A stretch of 64,000 nucleotides of DNA from Fictibacillus nanhaiensis. GTDB taxonomy: Bacteria > Bacillota > Bacilli > Bacillales > Fictibacillaceae. A program made the translations under genes and the position numbers. This document shows positions 52,511-62,809 of this stretch, piece after piece. Position 1 is the stretch's first letter, and the number at the start of each line of letters is the position of its first letter. The notes under the pieces were generated by a model. That model worked only from the letters and a program-made list of their open reading frames with translations, was not told the origin of the DNA and did not search any database. The stretch spans positions 744,001-808,000 of the forward strand of contig NZ_JAHVJO010000001.1 of NCBI RefSeq assembly GCF_019801215.1, in the 5' to 3' direction.

Positions 52511-53957
52511 TCTTATCCTCCTTGCTTCTTTGATTGTTTTTCCAATCTTTTATCACCTTACCTCCTTGAACTTCCCATACCCTTGTACCAAAATGCTTTA
52601 TCACTTGTTGATCATGTGTAACCATAATAATGATCGTCCCGGTTTTTCGTTGATTCTCCAACATTTCAAGAAGCTTAAATGTGTTTTTTGAATCTTGTCC
52701 AAATGTCGGTTCATCTAATAATAATAGTTTAGGACTTTGTACGAAAGCTGTAGCAACACTCAGCCGTCGTTTCTGTCCATGTGAGAGTTGGTATGGATGA
52801 TGCTTAATTTTATCTTTAAGACCAAATATGGATAGAATTTCATCTGCATTATTACGGATTGCTTGCTGATCTGCTTTTTTAATCTGATGGGCATATGTAA
52901 TTTCATCATAGACTGTATTGGTAATAAACTGATATTCAGGATTCTGAAATACAAAATAGGCTTTATCTTGTAAATCTTCAATCTTATGAATGCATTGATT
53001 ATGGATTGTATAAGTTCCTGTTGTACGTAATAGTTGCATTAGTGATAATAATAGCGTGCTTTTTCCTGATCCATTTTTTCCGATAACCGAAATCCATTCA
53101 CCTGGATATATTTCAGCATCCTCTACGGCAATCATCACTTCCTTATTTCGAAAACCTTTAAAATTTTTAAGACGCAAGGAATGCTTATTCCCGTCTTTTT
53201 TGTAGTGTTTATTTAATTTATTCCTCATCAGATAACTGTCCCAAACCCCAGGATACCAGATTCCATAATGATCAAGTTCTTCTTGATAATTAGAAAAAAC
53301 ATAAGAAACATCACCATCAGCCAAAATTTTTCCATCAGGGGTAAATACGATAACACGGTCAATAAAATCCAGAATCTGATCTACTTTATGCTCAACTATA
53401 ATTACGGTTTTATGTTCAGAAATATTTTTAATCGTATCCCATATTTGTGCAGTCCCCTGCTCATCTAAAAGAGCGGTTGGTTCATCTAGAAAAAGCACTT
53501 CTGGGTTAAGTGCCAAAACAGAGGCAATAGCCAATCGCTGTTTCATACCCCCGGAGAGTGATTGTATGGGAGTATGAATGTTATCTATTTGTAGTCCTAC
53601 TGTGTTTAACAATTCCTGAATTTTTTCGATCATCTCGTCTCGTTGGACTTGAAGGTTTTCTAGTACAAACGCAATCTCCTCATCAACATATGGCATACAA
53701 AATTGTGAGTCAGGATCCTGAAATACAAACCCCCATGCTTCGGGGATTTGTATTTTCTCGTGTTTGATTGGGACTTCGATCGCCTTTGGAATAAGTCCAG
53801 AAAGAACCTGCAGAAGTGTGGATTTTCCACATCCTGATGGACCAAGCAATAATACCTTTTCACCCTTATGAAAAGAAAGGCTCAAATCCTTAAACAATAA
53901 ACTCTTTTCATGAGGGAACTTCAATCTTAAATGATCAACGAAAGAAACATTATCCAT
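52488..53957 (-). CDS. ykoD: ECF transporter ATP-binding protein, two fused ATPase domains
   Basis: A 489-residue protein with two complete ABC ATPase domains. The first has GPSGCGKST, signature LSGGMKQRLAIAS and VLFLDEPTALLD; the second has GKNGSGKST, signature LSHGQKRRLSVAT and LLLLDEPTFGQD. It supplies both energising halves of the ECF module in one chain, as in B. subtilis YkoD. It lies 14 bp after ykoE. Confidence 0.93.
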   Translation of the reverse strand: MDNVSFVDHLRLKFPHEKSLLFKDLSLSFHKGEKVLLLGPSGCGKSTLLQVLSGLIPKAIEVPIKHEKIQIPEAWGFVFQDPDSQFCMPYVDEEIAFVLENLQVQRDEMIEKIQELLNTVGLQIDNIHTPIQSLSGGMKQRLAIASVLALNPEVLFLDEPTALLDEQGTAQIWDTIKNISEHKTVIIVEHKVDQILDFIDRVIVFTPDGKILADGDVSYVFSNYQEELDHYGIWYPGVWDSYLMRNKLNKHYKKDGNKHSLRLKNFKGFRNKEVMIAVEDAEIYPGEWISVIGKNGSGKSTLLLSLMQLLRTTGTYTIHNQCIHKIEDLQDKAYFVFQNPEYQFITNTVYDEITYAHQIKKADQQAIRNNADEILSIFGLKDKIKHHPYQLSHGQKRRLSVATAFVQSPKLLLLDEPTFGQDSKNTFKLLEMLENQRKTGTIIIMVTHDQQVIKHFGTRVWEVQGGKVIKDWKNNQRSKEDKNAYSFSQ

Positions 53958-53971
53958 CCTCTACACCTCGA

Positions 53972-54553
53972 TTATTGATTTAATGCATCGAAATCATCTT
54001 TAGATCCTGGACGTAATAAGCTTGTAACGCCGGTTCTTTCAAGTGCTTTATTAATCATAATGGCTAAAACACCCGTGAACAGTATCGCGCCTATAAATCT
54101 GAATCCTATATAAAGTGCTAGGTTCCATGTTTCTAGATCTCCGATGTATCCTTTATAAAAATCTAGAATCAATGATCCTATACAAGAGCTTATCCCTGCC
54201 AAAGAAATAACCATTAAGTCAGTACGTTTGTATCTGAAAGCCATCAGTATGATTTCTGCAAATACCCCTTGAACGATACCGTATACTAAAACTTCAATTC
54301 CAAACTCAGATCCCATTAAAAATTCTCCAGATGAAGCTGCAATTTCAGCGAGTAGAGCTACACCCGGTTTGCGAATGATTAAAAAGGCTACTGTTGCAGC
54401 TATAAACCACATTCCATAAATGAGTTGATCAACATGCAGCCCGAAAGGTTTTACTGCGTAATAGAGCGGTCCCCATAACTTATATAGGATTCCAAAGCCA
54501 ATTGAAACAACAATCGTTACTAATATATCTGTTAACTTTAATCCTTTACGCAT
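53972..54553 (-). CDS. ykoE: ECF transporter substrate-binding (S) component for thiamine/HMP
   Basis: A 193-residue membrane protein with five to six helices. It resembles B. subtilis YkoE, the S component for hydroxymethylpyrimidine/thiamine. Conserved-looking stretches are GILYKLWGPLYYAVKPFG and EIAASSGEFLMGSEFG. An ATG at 54553 is chosen because AGAGGAAAG precedes it; it overlaps the tenA stop by a few bases. TPP control of the operon supports thiamine-related uptake. Confidence 0.92.
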   Translation of the reverse strand: MRKGLKLTDILVTIVVSIGFGILYKLWGPLYYAVKPFGLHVDQLIYGMWFIAATVAFLIIRKPGVALLAEIAASSGEFLMGSEFGIEVLVYGIVQGVFAEIILMAFRYKRTDLMVISLAGISSCIGSLILDFYKGYIGDLETWNLALYIGFRFIGAILFTGVLAIMINKALERTGVTSLLRPGSKDDFDALNQ

Positions 54554-55265
54554 TTTGCTTTCCTCTTTCAATTCTTAAGTCATTTGCCACTGTTTTCATG
54601 GGTATTGGCCATTTTTCTAAAGTAAAAGCCATTTCCCAAAAGAGGTATTCATATTGACAGCTAAGTAAAAAATGATTCGTCATTCTTCTAAGCTCTTCGT
54701 CACTAGCATCTTCAGCCAAAACATCCAGCCTATTTATTTGTTCTTGAACAAGTTGTCCGAACCACTCTCCTCCATAAGCGGCAATCCACTCTCGGTAAAT
54801 CGGTTCAGCAGGAACAGCTACTTTAAATCTTTGGCCAATTTCATAATAAATCCAATAACATGGAAGGATTGCGCTAATAATCTCTCCTAAACTACCAGAT
54901 TCGCCGACGCGATATAGATGTGACGTGTAGTTGTACGCAGTAGGAGATGGCATGAAGGCTGATAATTCTTCTTCTGAGATATTTAGCTGTCTAATAAACG
55001 TTTCATGAAGTGCTAATTCAGCATCGTTCGTTCCTTGTGCATGTGCAGCCAATCTGGATGTTGTAAATAAATCATGTGCTCTAGCGGCTCCGAGGGCTTG
55101 TATTCTTGCAAAATGTGACAAATAGTAAGAATCTTGCAAAACATAGTATTTGAAACATTCAAGAGATAAGTCACCGTTTGCTATACCTTTAACAAAGGGA
55201 TGCTCTAAATTCGCTTCCCAGATTAGATCTGCTTTCTCCCGTAAAATTTCAGTAAATGCTTTCAT
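54546..55265 (-). CDS. tenA: TenA thiaminase II / aminopyrimidine aminohydrolase
   Basis: A 239-residue salvage enzyme that releases HMP from degraded thiamine. The active-site Cys is in SAILPCYWIYYEIGQ, with the family YVLQDSYYLSHFARI stretch and a C-terminal CQYEYLFWEMAF. ACAGGAGG precedes the ATG. Being first in an operon with the HMP/thiamine ECF transporter, it couples uptake to salvage. In B. subtilis the corresponding operon carries ykoF in this place. Confidence 0.93.
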   Translation of the reverse strand: MKAFTEILREKADLIWEANLEHPFVKGIANGDLSLECFKYYVLQDSYYLSHFARIQALGAARAHDLFTTSRLAAHAQGTNDAELALHETFIRQLNISEEELSAFMPSPTAYNYTSHLYRVGESGSLGEIISAILPCYWIYYEIGQRFKVAVPAEPIYREWIAAYGGEWFGQLVQEQINRLDVLAEDASDEELRRMTNHFLLSCQYEYLFWEMAFTLEKWPIPMKTVANDLRIERGKQNA

Positions 55266-55297
55266 GTGAATCCTCCTGTTTTTTGTATTAATCCAAC

Positions 55298-55330
55298 AAA
55301 AAAACCACTTTCAACATAGGAAAGTGGTTG
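55298..55330 (-). terminator. Riboswitch-controlled attenuator terminator
   Basis: Stem AACCACTTTC / GAAAGTGGTT followed by seven T residues, between the TPP aptamer and tenA. Its 5' arm can instead pair with the aptamer's 3' strand. Confidence 0.85.
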
Positions 55331-55367
55331 TTTGAAAACATATTAAACAGACATCAGTTTTCGTAAC

Positions 55368-55460
55368 ACCACTTCCCTACGCTGGTATAATCCAGATCAG
55401 GTTCTAAGAGTCTCAAAGTCACACTTCGATCTCAGCCTTATTGAAGGCACCCCTAGCGGT
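55368..55460 (-). promoter_or_regulatory. TPP riboswitch (THI element) for tenA-ykoEDC
   Basis: The conserved aptamer is read on the minus strand: GGGGTGCC, GGCTGAGA, GAACCTGATCTGG, then ACCAGCGTAGGGAA. The outer stem P1 forms between ACCGCT and AGTGGT. The same 3' region GGGAAGTGGT can pair with ACCACTTTCC of the terminator's 5' arm. Bound TPP thus favours P1 and termination, and lack of TPP favours antitermination. Confidence 0.95.
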
Positions 55461-55543
55461 TTTGTTCGATATTGAGTTGGTATCTGCTTTTTATAATAGC
55501 AGGCAAAATGAAATTGTCAATTCTTTTATAAATTTCCAGAAAA

Positions 55544-55573
55544 GAAAAAAGATGGATTACTCCATCTTTTTTA
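55544..55573 (-). terminator. Intrinsic terminator after ppaC
   Basis: Stem AAAAAAGATGGA / TCCATCTTTTTT with a four-base loop. Confidence 0.85.
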
Positions 55574-55577
55574 AGTG

Positions 55578-56507
55578 TTATTTGCTCATTGCTTCTGTTA
55601 GTACAGGAACAATTTGTTTTTTTCGTGAAACAACACCTTTTAATAGGGCAGTGTTGTCTTCCAGCTTAACATTGTAAGCATCTTCGACAGATTGTGCTTT
55701 TTTTCCAAGTGCTAGTACTGTTGAGTCATTTGTTAAAATGTCAGTGACCACAAACATGAAAAGATCTAAATCCTTTTCATTTATTACTTTTGAGATAGCA
55801 GCTTCTAAATCATTTTGATGTGTTAAAACATCACTCGCATCCACTGTGTTAACTTGGGCTACTTCTACTTTGCTTGCACCAATATTAAATTCTTTTGCAT
55901 CAAGTGAGATCAGTTCTTCTACTGATTTATCACTAAGATCAGCACCTGCTTTTAACATATCAAGACCATATGTTTTTGAATCAACTCCTGCAATTTCAGC
56001 GAGTTCACGAGCTGCTTCTACATCTTCATCTGTGCATGTTGGGGATTTAAATAAAAGAGAATCCGAGATGATTGCAGACAGCATCAATCCGGCTATATTC
56101 TTTTCGACAGTGATTCCTTTTTCTTTGTACATTTTGTTTAAAATGGTTGCTGTACAACCAACAGGCTCAGCACGATAATATAAAGGATCACTTGTTTCAA
56201 AGTTTGCGATTCGGTGGTGATCAATTACCTCAAGAACACGGACTTGATCAATGTCATTAGCACTTTGTTGTCGTTCGTTATGGTCTACTAAAATGACAGA
56301 TTCTGCTTCATTAGAAACCGTTTCTACCAAACGAGGAAGTTCTGCCTTAAAGTAGTCGAGAGCAAATTGAGTTTCTCCGTTAATCTCGCCAAGTCTTACA
56401 GGTTCCACATTTTGCCCTAATTTTGATTTTAAGTCTGCATATACGATCGCAGAAGTAATTGTGTCAGTATCAGGATTTTTATGACCAAAAATGAGTACTT
56501 TTTCCAT
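55578..56507 (-). CDS. ppaC: Manganese-dependent inorganic pyrophosphatase
   Basis: A 309-residue family II pyrophosphatase of the DHH superfamily. Metal ligands are visible at [23 protein letters not shown] and EVIDHHRI; the C-terminal DHHA2-type domain ends with [10 protein letters not shown], which carries the phosphate-binding SRKKQ motif. It drives biosynthetic reactions forward by hydrolysing pyrophosphate. Single gene with its own terminator. Confidence 0.96.
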   Translation of the reverse strand: MEKVLIFGHKNPDTDTITSAIVYADLKSKLGQNVEPVRLGEINGETQFALDYFKAELPRLVETVSNEAESVILVDHNERQQSANDIDQVRVLEVIDHHRIANFETSDPLYYRAEPVGCTATILNKMYKEKGITVEKNIAGLMLSAIISDSLLFKSPTCTDEDVEAARELAEIAGVDSKTYGLDMLKAGADLSDKSVEELISLDAKEFNIGASKVEVAQVNTVDASDVLTHQNDLEAAISKVINEKDLDLFMFVVTDILTNDSTVLALGKKAQSVEDAYNVKLEDNTALLKGVVSRKKQIVPVLTEAMSK

Positions 56508-56614
56508 GCTTCTACTCCTTATTTATAAATAAAATATTTTCATCGCCAGCCCTTATTTTATCACATCGTGAAGAGATCTGGCTTTCGGATTTAATTGTAG
56601 CATGGAAAAAAGCG

Positions 56615-58096
56615 TTAAGGCAAAACGGAGCTCCCCATCAAATAGTTGTCAACCTCTCTAGCACATTCACGACCTTCTTGTATCGCCCAAACGATTAAAC
56701 TTTGTCCGCGTCTCGTATCCCCTGCAGCAAACACTCGATCTATGTTCGTTTTGTAATTACCATGTTCCGCATTTACTTTACGTTCGTGTAGATCCACTCC
56801 AAATTTATTCAAAACCGGCTGCTCCGGACCTTCAAAACCAATCGCGATAAATACTAGATCCGCTGGCCATATTTTCTCTGTACCAGGAATTTCTTCAAAA
56901 ACGATATTTCCATTTTCATCAGATGTTTTTTTCATTTGAATCGTATGAAGTTCTTTTACATTGCCGTAATCATCTGCGACGATCCTCTTCGTTTGTACAG
57001 AATACTCTCTAGGGTCTGAACCAAATTGAGCAGTGGCCTCTTCATAGGCATAATCCATCGTAAAAATGTTAGGCTGCTCTGGCCACATGTTAGAAGAGAT
57101 ACGGGCTTTAGGTAATCTTGCATGCTTGCCAAACTGAACAACGCTTTTACACTTTTGACGGAGAGCAGTAGCTACACAGTCAGCCCCTGTATCCCCGCCA
57201 CCAATGACAATAACGTTCTTTCCTCCTGCGTCAATCATTTGTTCGTTAGAAACATCTGTTCCCAGCAACCGTTTTGTTGATTGAGTCAAGTAAGGCATAG
57301 CATAATGAACACCTAGAGACTCTCTGCCTTCTAAGACAAGGTCTCTTTGTTTTTGAGCTCCAGTACATAAAATAACAGAGTCAAACTGTCTCTTTAATTC
57401 ATCAGCCTCGATATCTTTTCCGATTTCTGTGTTCAAAACAAAATCGATTCCTTCTTGTCTTAAAAGACGGATGCGTCTCATTATAATTTCTTTATCGAGC
57501 TTCATATTTGGGATTCCGTAAGTCAGTAACCCGCCAGGACGGTCGTCTCTCTCATAAATCGTTACCGAATGTCCTGCTTGATTTAATTGATCAGCAGCAG
57601 CAAGACCGGCAGGACCAGAACCTACGATTGCTACTTTCTTACCCGTCCGGTTTTGTGGAATACGGGGGACGATCCAGCCATTTTCAAAACCTTTATCAAT
57701 GATTGCTCGTTCAATATTTTTAATCGTTACAGACGGTCCGGCTAGTTCCAAGGTACAAGATCCTTCACAAGGAGCCGGACAAACTCTTCCAGTAAATTCA
57801 GGAAAATTGTTCGTTTTTAGAAGACGCTCAAGCGCTTCTTTCCATTTTCCACGGTAAACGAGATCATTCCACTCAGGAATTAGATTATTAATGGGACAAC
57901 CAGCTGCTGCCCCATTAATCTCAATACCGATATGACAGAAAGGTGTTCCACAATCCATACAACGTGCACTTTGACGTTTAAGGGTTTCGTCTGATTGTGT
58001 TTCGGAATACTCATTCCAATCGTTAAGCCGTTTGAGTGGTTTTCTGTCTTTCGTTTCTTCACGTGGAAATTCTAGAAATCCAGTAGGCTTTCCCAT
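56615..58096 (-). CDS. gltD: Glutamate synthase small subunit
   Basis: A 493-residue NADPH-oxidising beta subunit that passes electrons to the large subunit. N-terminal cysteine groups for 4Fe-4S clusters are CMDCGTPFC and CPAPCEGSC. FAD binding is VAIVGSGPAGLAAA, the NADPH site is VIVIGGGDTGADC, and the C-terminal VFAAGDTRRGQSL closes the FAD fold. The ATG at 58096 has GGAGAG six bases upstream. It follows the large-subunit gene by 22 bp. In B. subtilis this gene is called gltB. Confidence 0.96.
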   Translation of the reverse strand: MGKPTGFLEFPREETKDRKPLKRLNDWNEYSETQSDETLKRQSARCMDCGTPFCHIGIEINGAAAGCPINNLIPEWNDLVYRGKWKEALERLLKTNNFPEFTGRVCPAPCEGSCTLELAGPSVTIKNIERAIIDKGFENGWIVPRIPQNRTGKKVAIVGSGPAGLAAADQLNQAGHSVTIYERDDRPGGLLTYGIPNMKLDKEIIMRRIRLLRQEGIDFVLNTEIGKDIEADELKRQFDSVILCTGAQKQRDLVLEGRESLGVHYAMPYLTQSTKRLLGTDVSNEQMIDAGGKNVIVIGGGDTGADCVATALRQKCKSVVQFGKHARLPKARISSNMWPEQPNIFTMDYAYEEATAQFGSDPREYSVQTKRIVADDYGNVKELHTIQMKKTSDENGNIVFEEIPGTEKIWPADLVFIAIGFEGPEQPVLNKFGVDLHERKVNAEHGNYKTNIDRVFAAGDTRRGQSLIVWAIQEGRECAREVDNYLMGSSVLP

Positions 58097-58118
58097 TTTC
58101 ATCTCTCCTTTCGTGCCG

Positions 58119-61100
58119 TTATTTTAAAATTACTTGCGTTGGACCTGGTCTGCCGGCTTTTCTTTTTGGGGATTTTCTCGCTTCAAACGCACTCATGATT
58201 GCTTCGTCATCTGATAATCCCGCTTCCTTTTCATCATTAATCCTCTGTATCATTTCTTTATAATCCTTTGGAATTACTTTAATAAAAAAGGATTGTTCTG
58301 CTTTCCAGTTTTTCAAAACAGCAGCGGCCTTTATACTTCTTGTATAAACAAAATGCTTTTCAATAAGTTGTTTAAGAGATTCTGTTTCCTCATAATCACT
58401 TAATCTTTCAAGCTCAAGGCCATCATTGTTGCAGAGTCTTTTGAACAGCAATGGTTGATGAGTATGAATATAGGCGGTGCCGCCACTCATTCCGGCAGCA
58501 AAGTTCTTTCCAACATCGCCTAAAACGACGACACGCCCACCTGTCATATACTCACAGCCATGATCTCCAATCCCTTCTACAACTATGTTTGCACCACTGT
58601 TTCTAACTGCAAATCGTTCTCCAGCTATTCCATTTATGAAAGCTTCACCACTTGTAGCTCCATAAAACGCAACATTTCCAACGATAACATTATCATCTGC
58701 CAAGTATTCAGCGGTTTTTGGAGGGGAAACGATTATTTTTCCACCTGAAAGGCCTTTACCTAAATAATCATTGCTATCACCGTTCAAATAAAGGCTCATT
58801 CCTTTTGGAATAAATGCACCGAAGCTCTGCCCTGCTGATCCAGAGAAAGTGAGCGTCACTGAGTCTTCAGGCAGCCCTTCTTCTCCGAATCGTTTTGTGA
58901 TCTCACTGCCAGCAATCGTACCAACTACACGGTTTGTATTCTTTATTGCAAGATCAATCGATACAGATTTATTGGCATCTAAAGCTGGACTTAATATAGG
59001 AAGTATTTCTCTTACATCTAATGTTTGATCAATCTTATGATCTTGCGGCGTTTGTTTCGTACGAATTCCTTCAGGCTGGTAAAGAAGCTTAGACAAATCT
59101 AAATGTTTCGCTTTCCAATGATTTTTAGCGTGTTCGCCTACTGTTAATACATCAGTACGCCCTACCATCTCATCCATCGTTCTAAAACCTAGCTGTGCCA
59201 TAATCTCGCGTATCTCTTCCGCAACAAACCTCATATAGTTCACGACATGGTCAGGATCGCCTGTATATTTTTTCCTCAGTTCAGGATTTTGTGTAGCAAT
59301 CCCTACCGGACAAGTATCTAAATGACAAGCGCGCATCATTACACAGCCTAAAACGATGAGGGGTGCTGTTGCAAAACCGTATTCTTCAGCTCCTAAGAGA
59401 GCCGCGAGCACTACGTCTTTACCTGTCATCAATTTCCCGTCGGTTTCTAGCGTCACTCGTTCTCTAAGACCATTCAGCATTAATGTCTGATGTGTTTCAG
59501 CAAGTCCAAGCTCCCATGGAAGCCCAGTATGTTTAATACTTGTTTTTGGAGATGCGCCTGTTCCACCATCATACCCGCTAATTACGATCACATCGGCTGC
59601 ACCCTTTGCAACACCAGCCGCAATGGTTCCCACACCTGATTTTGCTACGAGCTTCACGCTGATTCTTGCATGACGATTTGCGTTTTTTAGATCATGAATC
59701 AACTGAGCCATATCTTCTATTGAATATATATCATGATGCGGAGGTGGTGAAATCAGTCCGACTCCTGGTGTTGAGCCTCTTACATCTGCTACCCATGGAT
59801 ATACTTTATTGCCAGGCAGCTGACCACCCTCACCTGGCTTAGCTCCTTGTGCCATCTTAATCTGAAGTTCTTCAGCATTTACCAAGTAATGACTTTTTAC
59901 CCCGAATCGTCCAGACGCAACTTGCTTAATGCTGCTTCGTCTGTTGTTTCCATTGACATCTGGAGTAAAGCGGTCAGGATCCTCTCCGCCTTCGCCACTG
60001 TTGCTCTTACCACCGAGTCGGTTCATGGCAATTGCAAGGGATTCATGGGCTTCTTGACTGAGTGAACCAAATGACATCGCACCTGTTTTAAAGCGTTTAA
60101 CGATAGAATCAACAGGTTCAACATCCTGAAGTGGAATGCTTTTTTCTTTTTTAAACGTAAATAAATTACGTAAGAAAGTTGTTCGTTCATCATCTGCAAG
60201 TTTGGAAAAGGTTTTAAAAAGCGTATAGTCATTCTTGCGGCATGCCCATTGCAACGTATGAATCGTCTTTGGATTAAAGGCATGGTGCTCACCGGAGCTT
60301 CTCCATTGAAAATCACTGCCTGGTTCTAGCGTGTCTTCGATGGTTTCTGTAAACCCTTGGTCGTGTCGTAATCGGGCTTCTCTTTCAATCTCTTTTAATG
60401 AGATTCCATCTATTTGTGAAGCTGTAGCTGGGAAGAAGCGGTCAATTACGTCTTTACCGATCCCAATAGCTTCAAAGATTTGAGCACCGCGATAACTTTG
60501 GACCGTTGAAATTCCCATTTTAGACATAACTTTGACTATGCCGTCTGTTACCCCTTTTTTATATGTCCTTATCGTTTCTTGAAATGATAGCTGGATATGA
60601 CCGTCTTCAATAGCTTGTTCATAAGTTTTGTACGTTAAATAGGGATGAATGGCATCGGCACCGTACCCAATTAACGCTGCAAAATGGTGCACTTCTCTTA
60701 CTTCGCCCGAATCAACAATAAGACTTACTTTTGTTCTCATCCCTTTTTGAACGAGATGATGGTGCAATGCACTTACTGCTAGTAGTACAGGAATCGGCGT
60801 TTGATCTTTATTCATACTGCGATCAGATAAAATGAGGAGTGACGCGCCTTCTGCGATACTCTTTTCGGCTTCGCTGCACAAAGTAATCAATGCTGAACCC
60901 AGATTGTTAGAGAAAATCGTGTTTAATGTTACTGGCTTAAAGTTAGGTATTTCGCTTCCAATGATTTGATTAAATTCATTAGTTGTTAAAACTGGAGAAA
61001 CTAATTGAATTCTCTCTGCATTCTCTGGACCAGGGTGAAGTAGATTTCCTTCACTGCCTAAAAGTGTCGATGTTGAGGTCACGATTTTTTCACGAATCGC

Positions 61101-62672
61101 ATCTATTGGCGGATTCGTCACCTGGGCAAACAATTGCTTAAAATAGTTAAATAAAGATTGAGGGCGGTCTGATAACACAGCTAAAGGTGTATCATTCCCC
61201 ATTGATCCTATTGGGTCTTTTCCTTCTGTAATAATGGGCAGCAAGTATTTATGGATATCTTCATACGTAAAACCGAAAGCTTTTTGTCTTTTTCTTATAT
61301 CCTCAATTTGAACAGCAGGTTCTGTTTGTGAGTCATGTAAACGAAGAATGCCATTCTGCAGCCATTCTTCATAAGGATTCTCGTTAGCCATTTCTGTTTT
61401 AATTTCATTGTCAGTAATAATTCGTCCTTCTTCTAGATCAATGAGCAACATGCGGCCAGGACTTAGGCGCTCTTTGTACAAGATGTTCTCCTCAGGAACC
61501 TCTATGACCCCTACTTCTGAAGAAAAGATAATATAATCGTCTTTCGTGACGTAATATCTTGCAGGACGTAATCCATTTCTGTCTAAAATTGCACCAATCT
61601 GTTTTCCGTCCGTAAATGAGATTGCGGTAGGACCGTCCCACGGCTCCATTAGACAGCTATGATATTCATAAAAAGCACGTCTTTCTTTTTCTAAATGCTG
61701 ATTTTCATCCCAAGGTTCTGGAATCATCATCATGGCAGTATGTGACGGCTTTCTTCCTGCTAATACAAAAAACTCAAATGCTTGATCTAATATGGAGGAG
61801 TCACTGCCATCTGCATCTAGAATGGGAAGTAACTTTTCCATATCCTCACCAAATGCTTCAGAAACAAACTGTTTTTCTCTAGCATTCATCCAGTTCATAT
61901 TTCCTTGGAGAGTATTGATTTCACCATTATGAATTAAATAGCGGTTCGGATGTGCACGTTCCCATGTCGGAAACGTATTTGTACTAAAACGGGAATGCAC
62001 TAAAGCGAATGGGGACACAAAATCCTCATCCTGCAGATCTGTATAAAAGGCATCAACTTGTTGAGGTGTCAAAAGCCCCTTGTAAACAATCGTTTGAGAG
62101 GAAAGGCTCGTAAAATAAGTTTGCAAACCATTCTCTCTCGCCCAATGTTCAGATTGTTTGCGAATGATAAAAAGTTTGCGTTCAAAATCAAGATTGTTAG
62201 TGATGGATGAATTAGAAGCAATGAATACTTGCTTAACGACCGGGCAAGTATCTTGGGCTTTTTTACCGATAGATGCCGTATCAACCGGTACTTCTCTCCA
62301 TCCTAACAACGTTTGTTTTTCTGTTTTAATAAAGTAGTTAATCTTATTTTCAAGTTTTTGCTGTGCTTCTTTATCATTTGGGAAAAAGACCATTCCAACA
62401 CCATATTGTCCGTTCCCTGGTAATTCGAAATTCAACACTTTTTTAAAGAATTTGTGTGGTATTTTAGTCATCAAGCCTGCTCCGTCACCTGTTAGAGGAT
62501 CACTTCCTTGTCCTCCCCGATGATCAAGCTGGCATAGCATATGAAGTCCTTTTTTTACAATCTGATGGGTAGCATGCCCTTTTAGATGAGCGTAAAGACC
62601 AATTCCACAAGCGTCATGTTCAAATTGCGGACTATATAACCCTTGAGGTTTTGGTAAATGACTGTAGGTCAT
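58119..62672 (-). CDS. gltB: Glutamate synthase large subunit
   Basis: A 1517-residue enzyme making two glutamates from 2-oxoglutarate and glutamine. A 21-residue propeptide precedes the catalytic Cys22 of the glutaminase domain (FEHDACGIGLYAHL). The central and FMN-binding domains follow (VISGYDGGTGASP; GGEDPDRF), then the 3Fe-4S ligands CVMMRACHLDTCPVG and the C-terminal beta-helix (GGTAYIHTH). Length is normal and no frameshift is seen. It is transcribed divergently from gltC. B. subtilis calls this gene gltA. Confidence 0.97.
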   Translation of the reverse strand: MTYSHLPKPQGLYSPQFEHDACGIGLYAHLKGHATHQIVKKGLHMLCQLDHRGGQGSDPLTGDGAGLMTKIPHKFFKKVLNFELPGNGQYGVGMVFFPNDKEAQQKLENKINYFIKTEKQTLLGWREVPVDTASIGKKAQDTCPVVKQVFIASNSSITNNLDFERKLFIIRKQSEHWARENGLQTYFTSLSSQTIVYKGLLTPQQVDAFYTDLQDEDFVSPFALVHSRFSTNTFPTWERAHPNRYLIHNGEINTLQGNMNWMNAREKQFVSEAFGEDMEKLLPILDADGSDSSILDQAFEFFVLAGRKPSHTAMMMIPEPWDENQHLEKERRAFYEYHSCLMEPWDGPTAISFTDGKQIGAILDRNGLRPARYYVTKDDYIIFSSEVGVIEVPEENILYKERLSPGRMLLIDLEEGRIITDNEIKTEMANENPYEEWLQNGILRLHDSQTEPAVQIEDIRKRQKAFGFTYEDIHKYLLPIITEGKDPIGSMGNDTPLAVLSDRPQSLFNYFKQLFAQVTNPPIDAIREKIVTSTSTLLGSEGNLLHPGPENAERIQLVSPVLTTNEFNQIIGSEIPNFKPVTLNTIFSNNLGSALITLCSEAEKSIAEGASLLILSDRSMNKDQTPIPVLLAVSALHHHLVQKGMRTKVSLIVDSGEVREVHHFAALIGYGADAIHPYLTYKTYEQAIEDGHIQLSFQETIRTYKKGVTDGIVKVMSKMGISTVQSYRGAQIFEAIGIGKDVIDRFFPATASQIDGISLKEIEREARLRHDQGFTETIEDTLEPGSDFQWRSSGEHHAFNPKTIHTLQWACRKNDYTLFKTFSKLADDERTTFLRNLFTFKKEKSIPLQDVEPVDSIVKRFKTGAMSFGSLSQEAHESLAIAMNRLGGKSNSGEGGEDPDRFTPDVNGNNRRSSIKQVASGRFGVKSHYLVNAEELQIKMAQGAKPGEGGQLPGNKVYPWVADVRGSTPGVGLISPPPHHDIYSIEDMAQLIHDLKNANRHARISVKLVAKSGVGTIAAGVAKGAADVIVISGYDGGTGASPKTSIKHTGLPWELGLAETHQTLMLNGLRERVTLETDGKLMTGKDVVLAALLGAEEYGFATAPLIVLGCVMMRACHLDTCPVGIATQNPELRKKYTGDPDHVVNYMRFVAEEIREIMAQLGFRTMDEMVGRTDVLTVGEHAKNHWKAKHLDLSKLLYQPEGIRTKQTPQDHKIDQTLDVREILPILSPALDANKSVSIDLAIKNTNRVVGTIAGSEITKRFGEEGLPEDSVTLTFSGSAGQSFGAFIPKGMSLYLNGDSNDYLGKGLSGGKIIVSPPKTAEYLADDNVIVGNVAFYGATSGEAFINGIAGERFAVRNSGANIVVEGIGDHGCEYMTGGRVVVLGDVGKNFAAGMSGGTAYIHTHQPLLFKRLCNNDGLELERLSDYEETESLKQLIEKHFVYTRSIKAAAVLKNWKAEQSFFIKVIPKDYKEMIQRINDEKEAGLSDDEAIMSAFEARKSPKRKAGRPGPTQVILK

Positions 62673-62775
62673 CGGTTACTCCCCCTTCACGTTTTAAACT
62701 TAATGTTCAAAACTTTCTTTCTTTTAGTTTAAGTTGGATAATTAATCGAAACAATATATAATTTAGATTAAAATG

Positions 62776-62791
62776 ATCTCGAAATGAGAAT
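62776..62791. promoter_or_regulatory. Probable GltC-binding dyad
   Basis: ATCTCGAAATGAGAAT, a dyad with ATCTC/GAGAA halves, lies 19 bases before gltC in the divergent gltC-gltB spacer. B. subtilis GltC binds similar ATCTC-N5-GAGAT boxes there. Confidence 0.65.
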
Positions 62792-62809
62792 GATTGGTTG
62801 TGATAAGTG

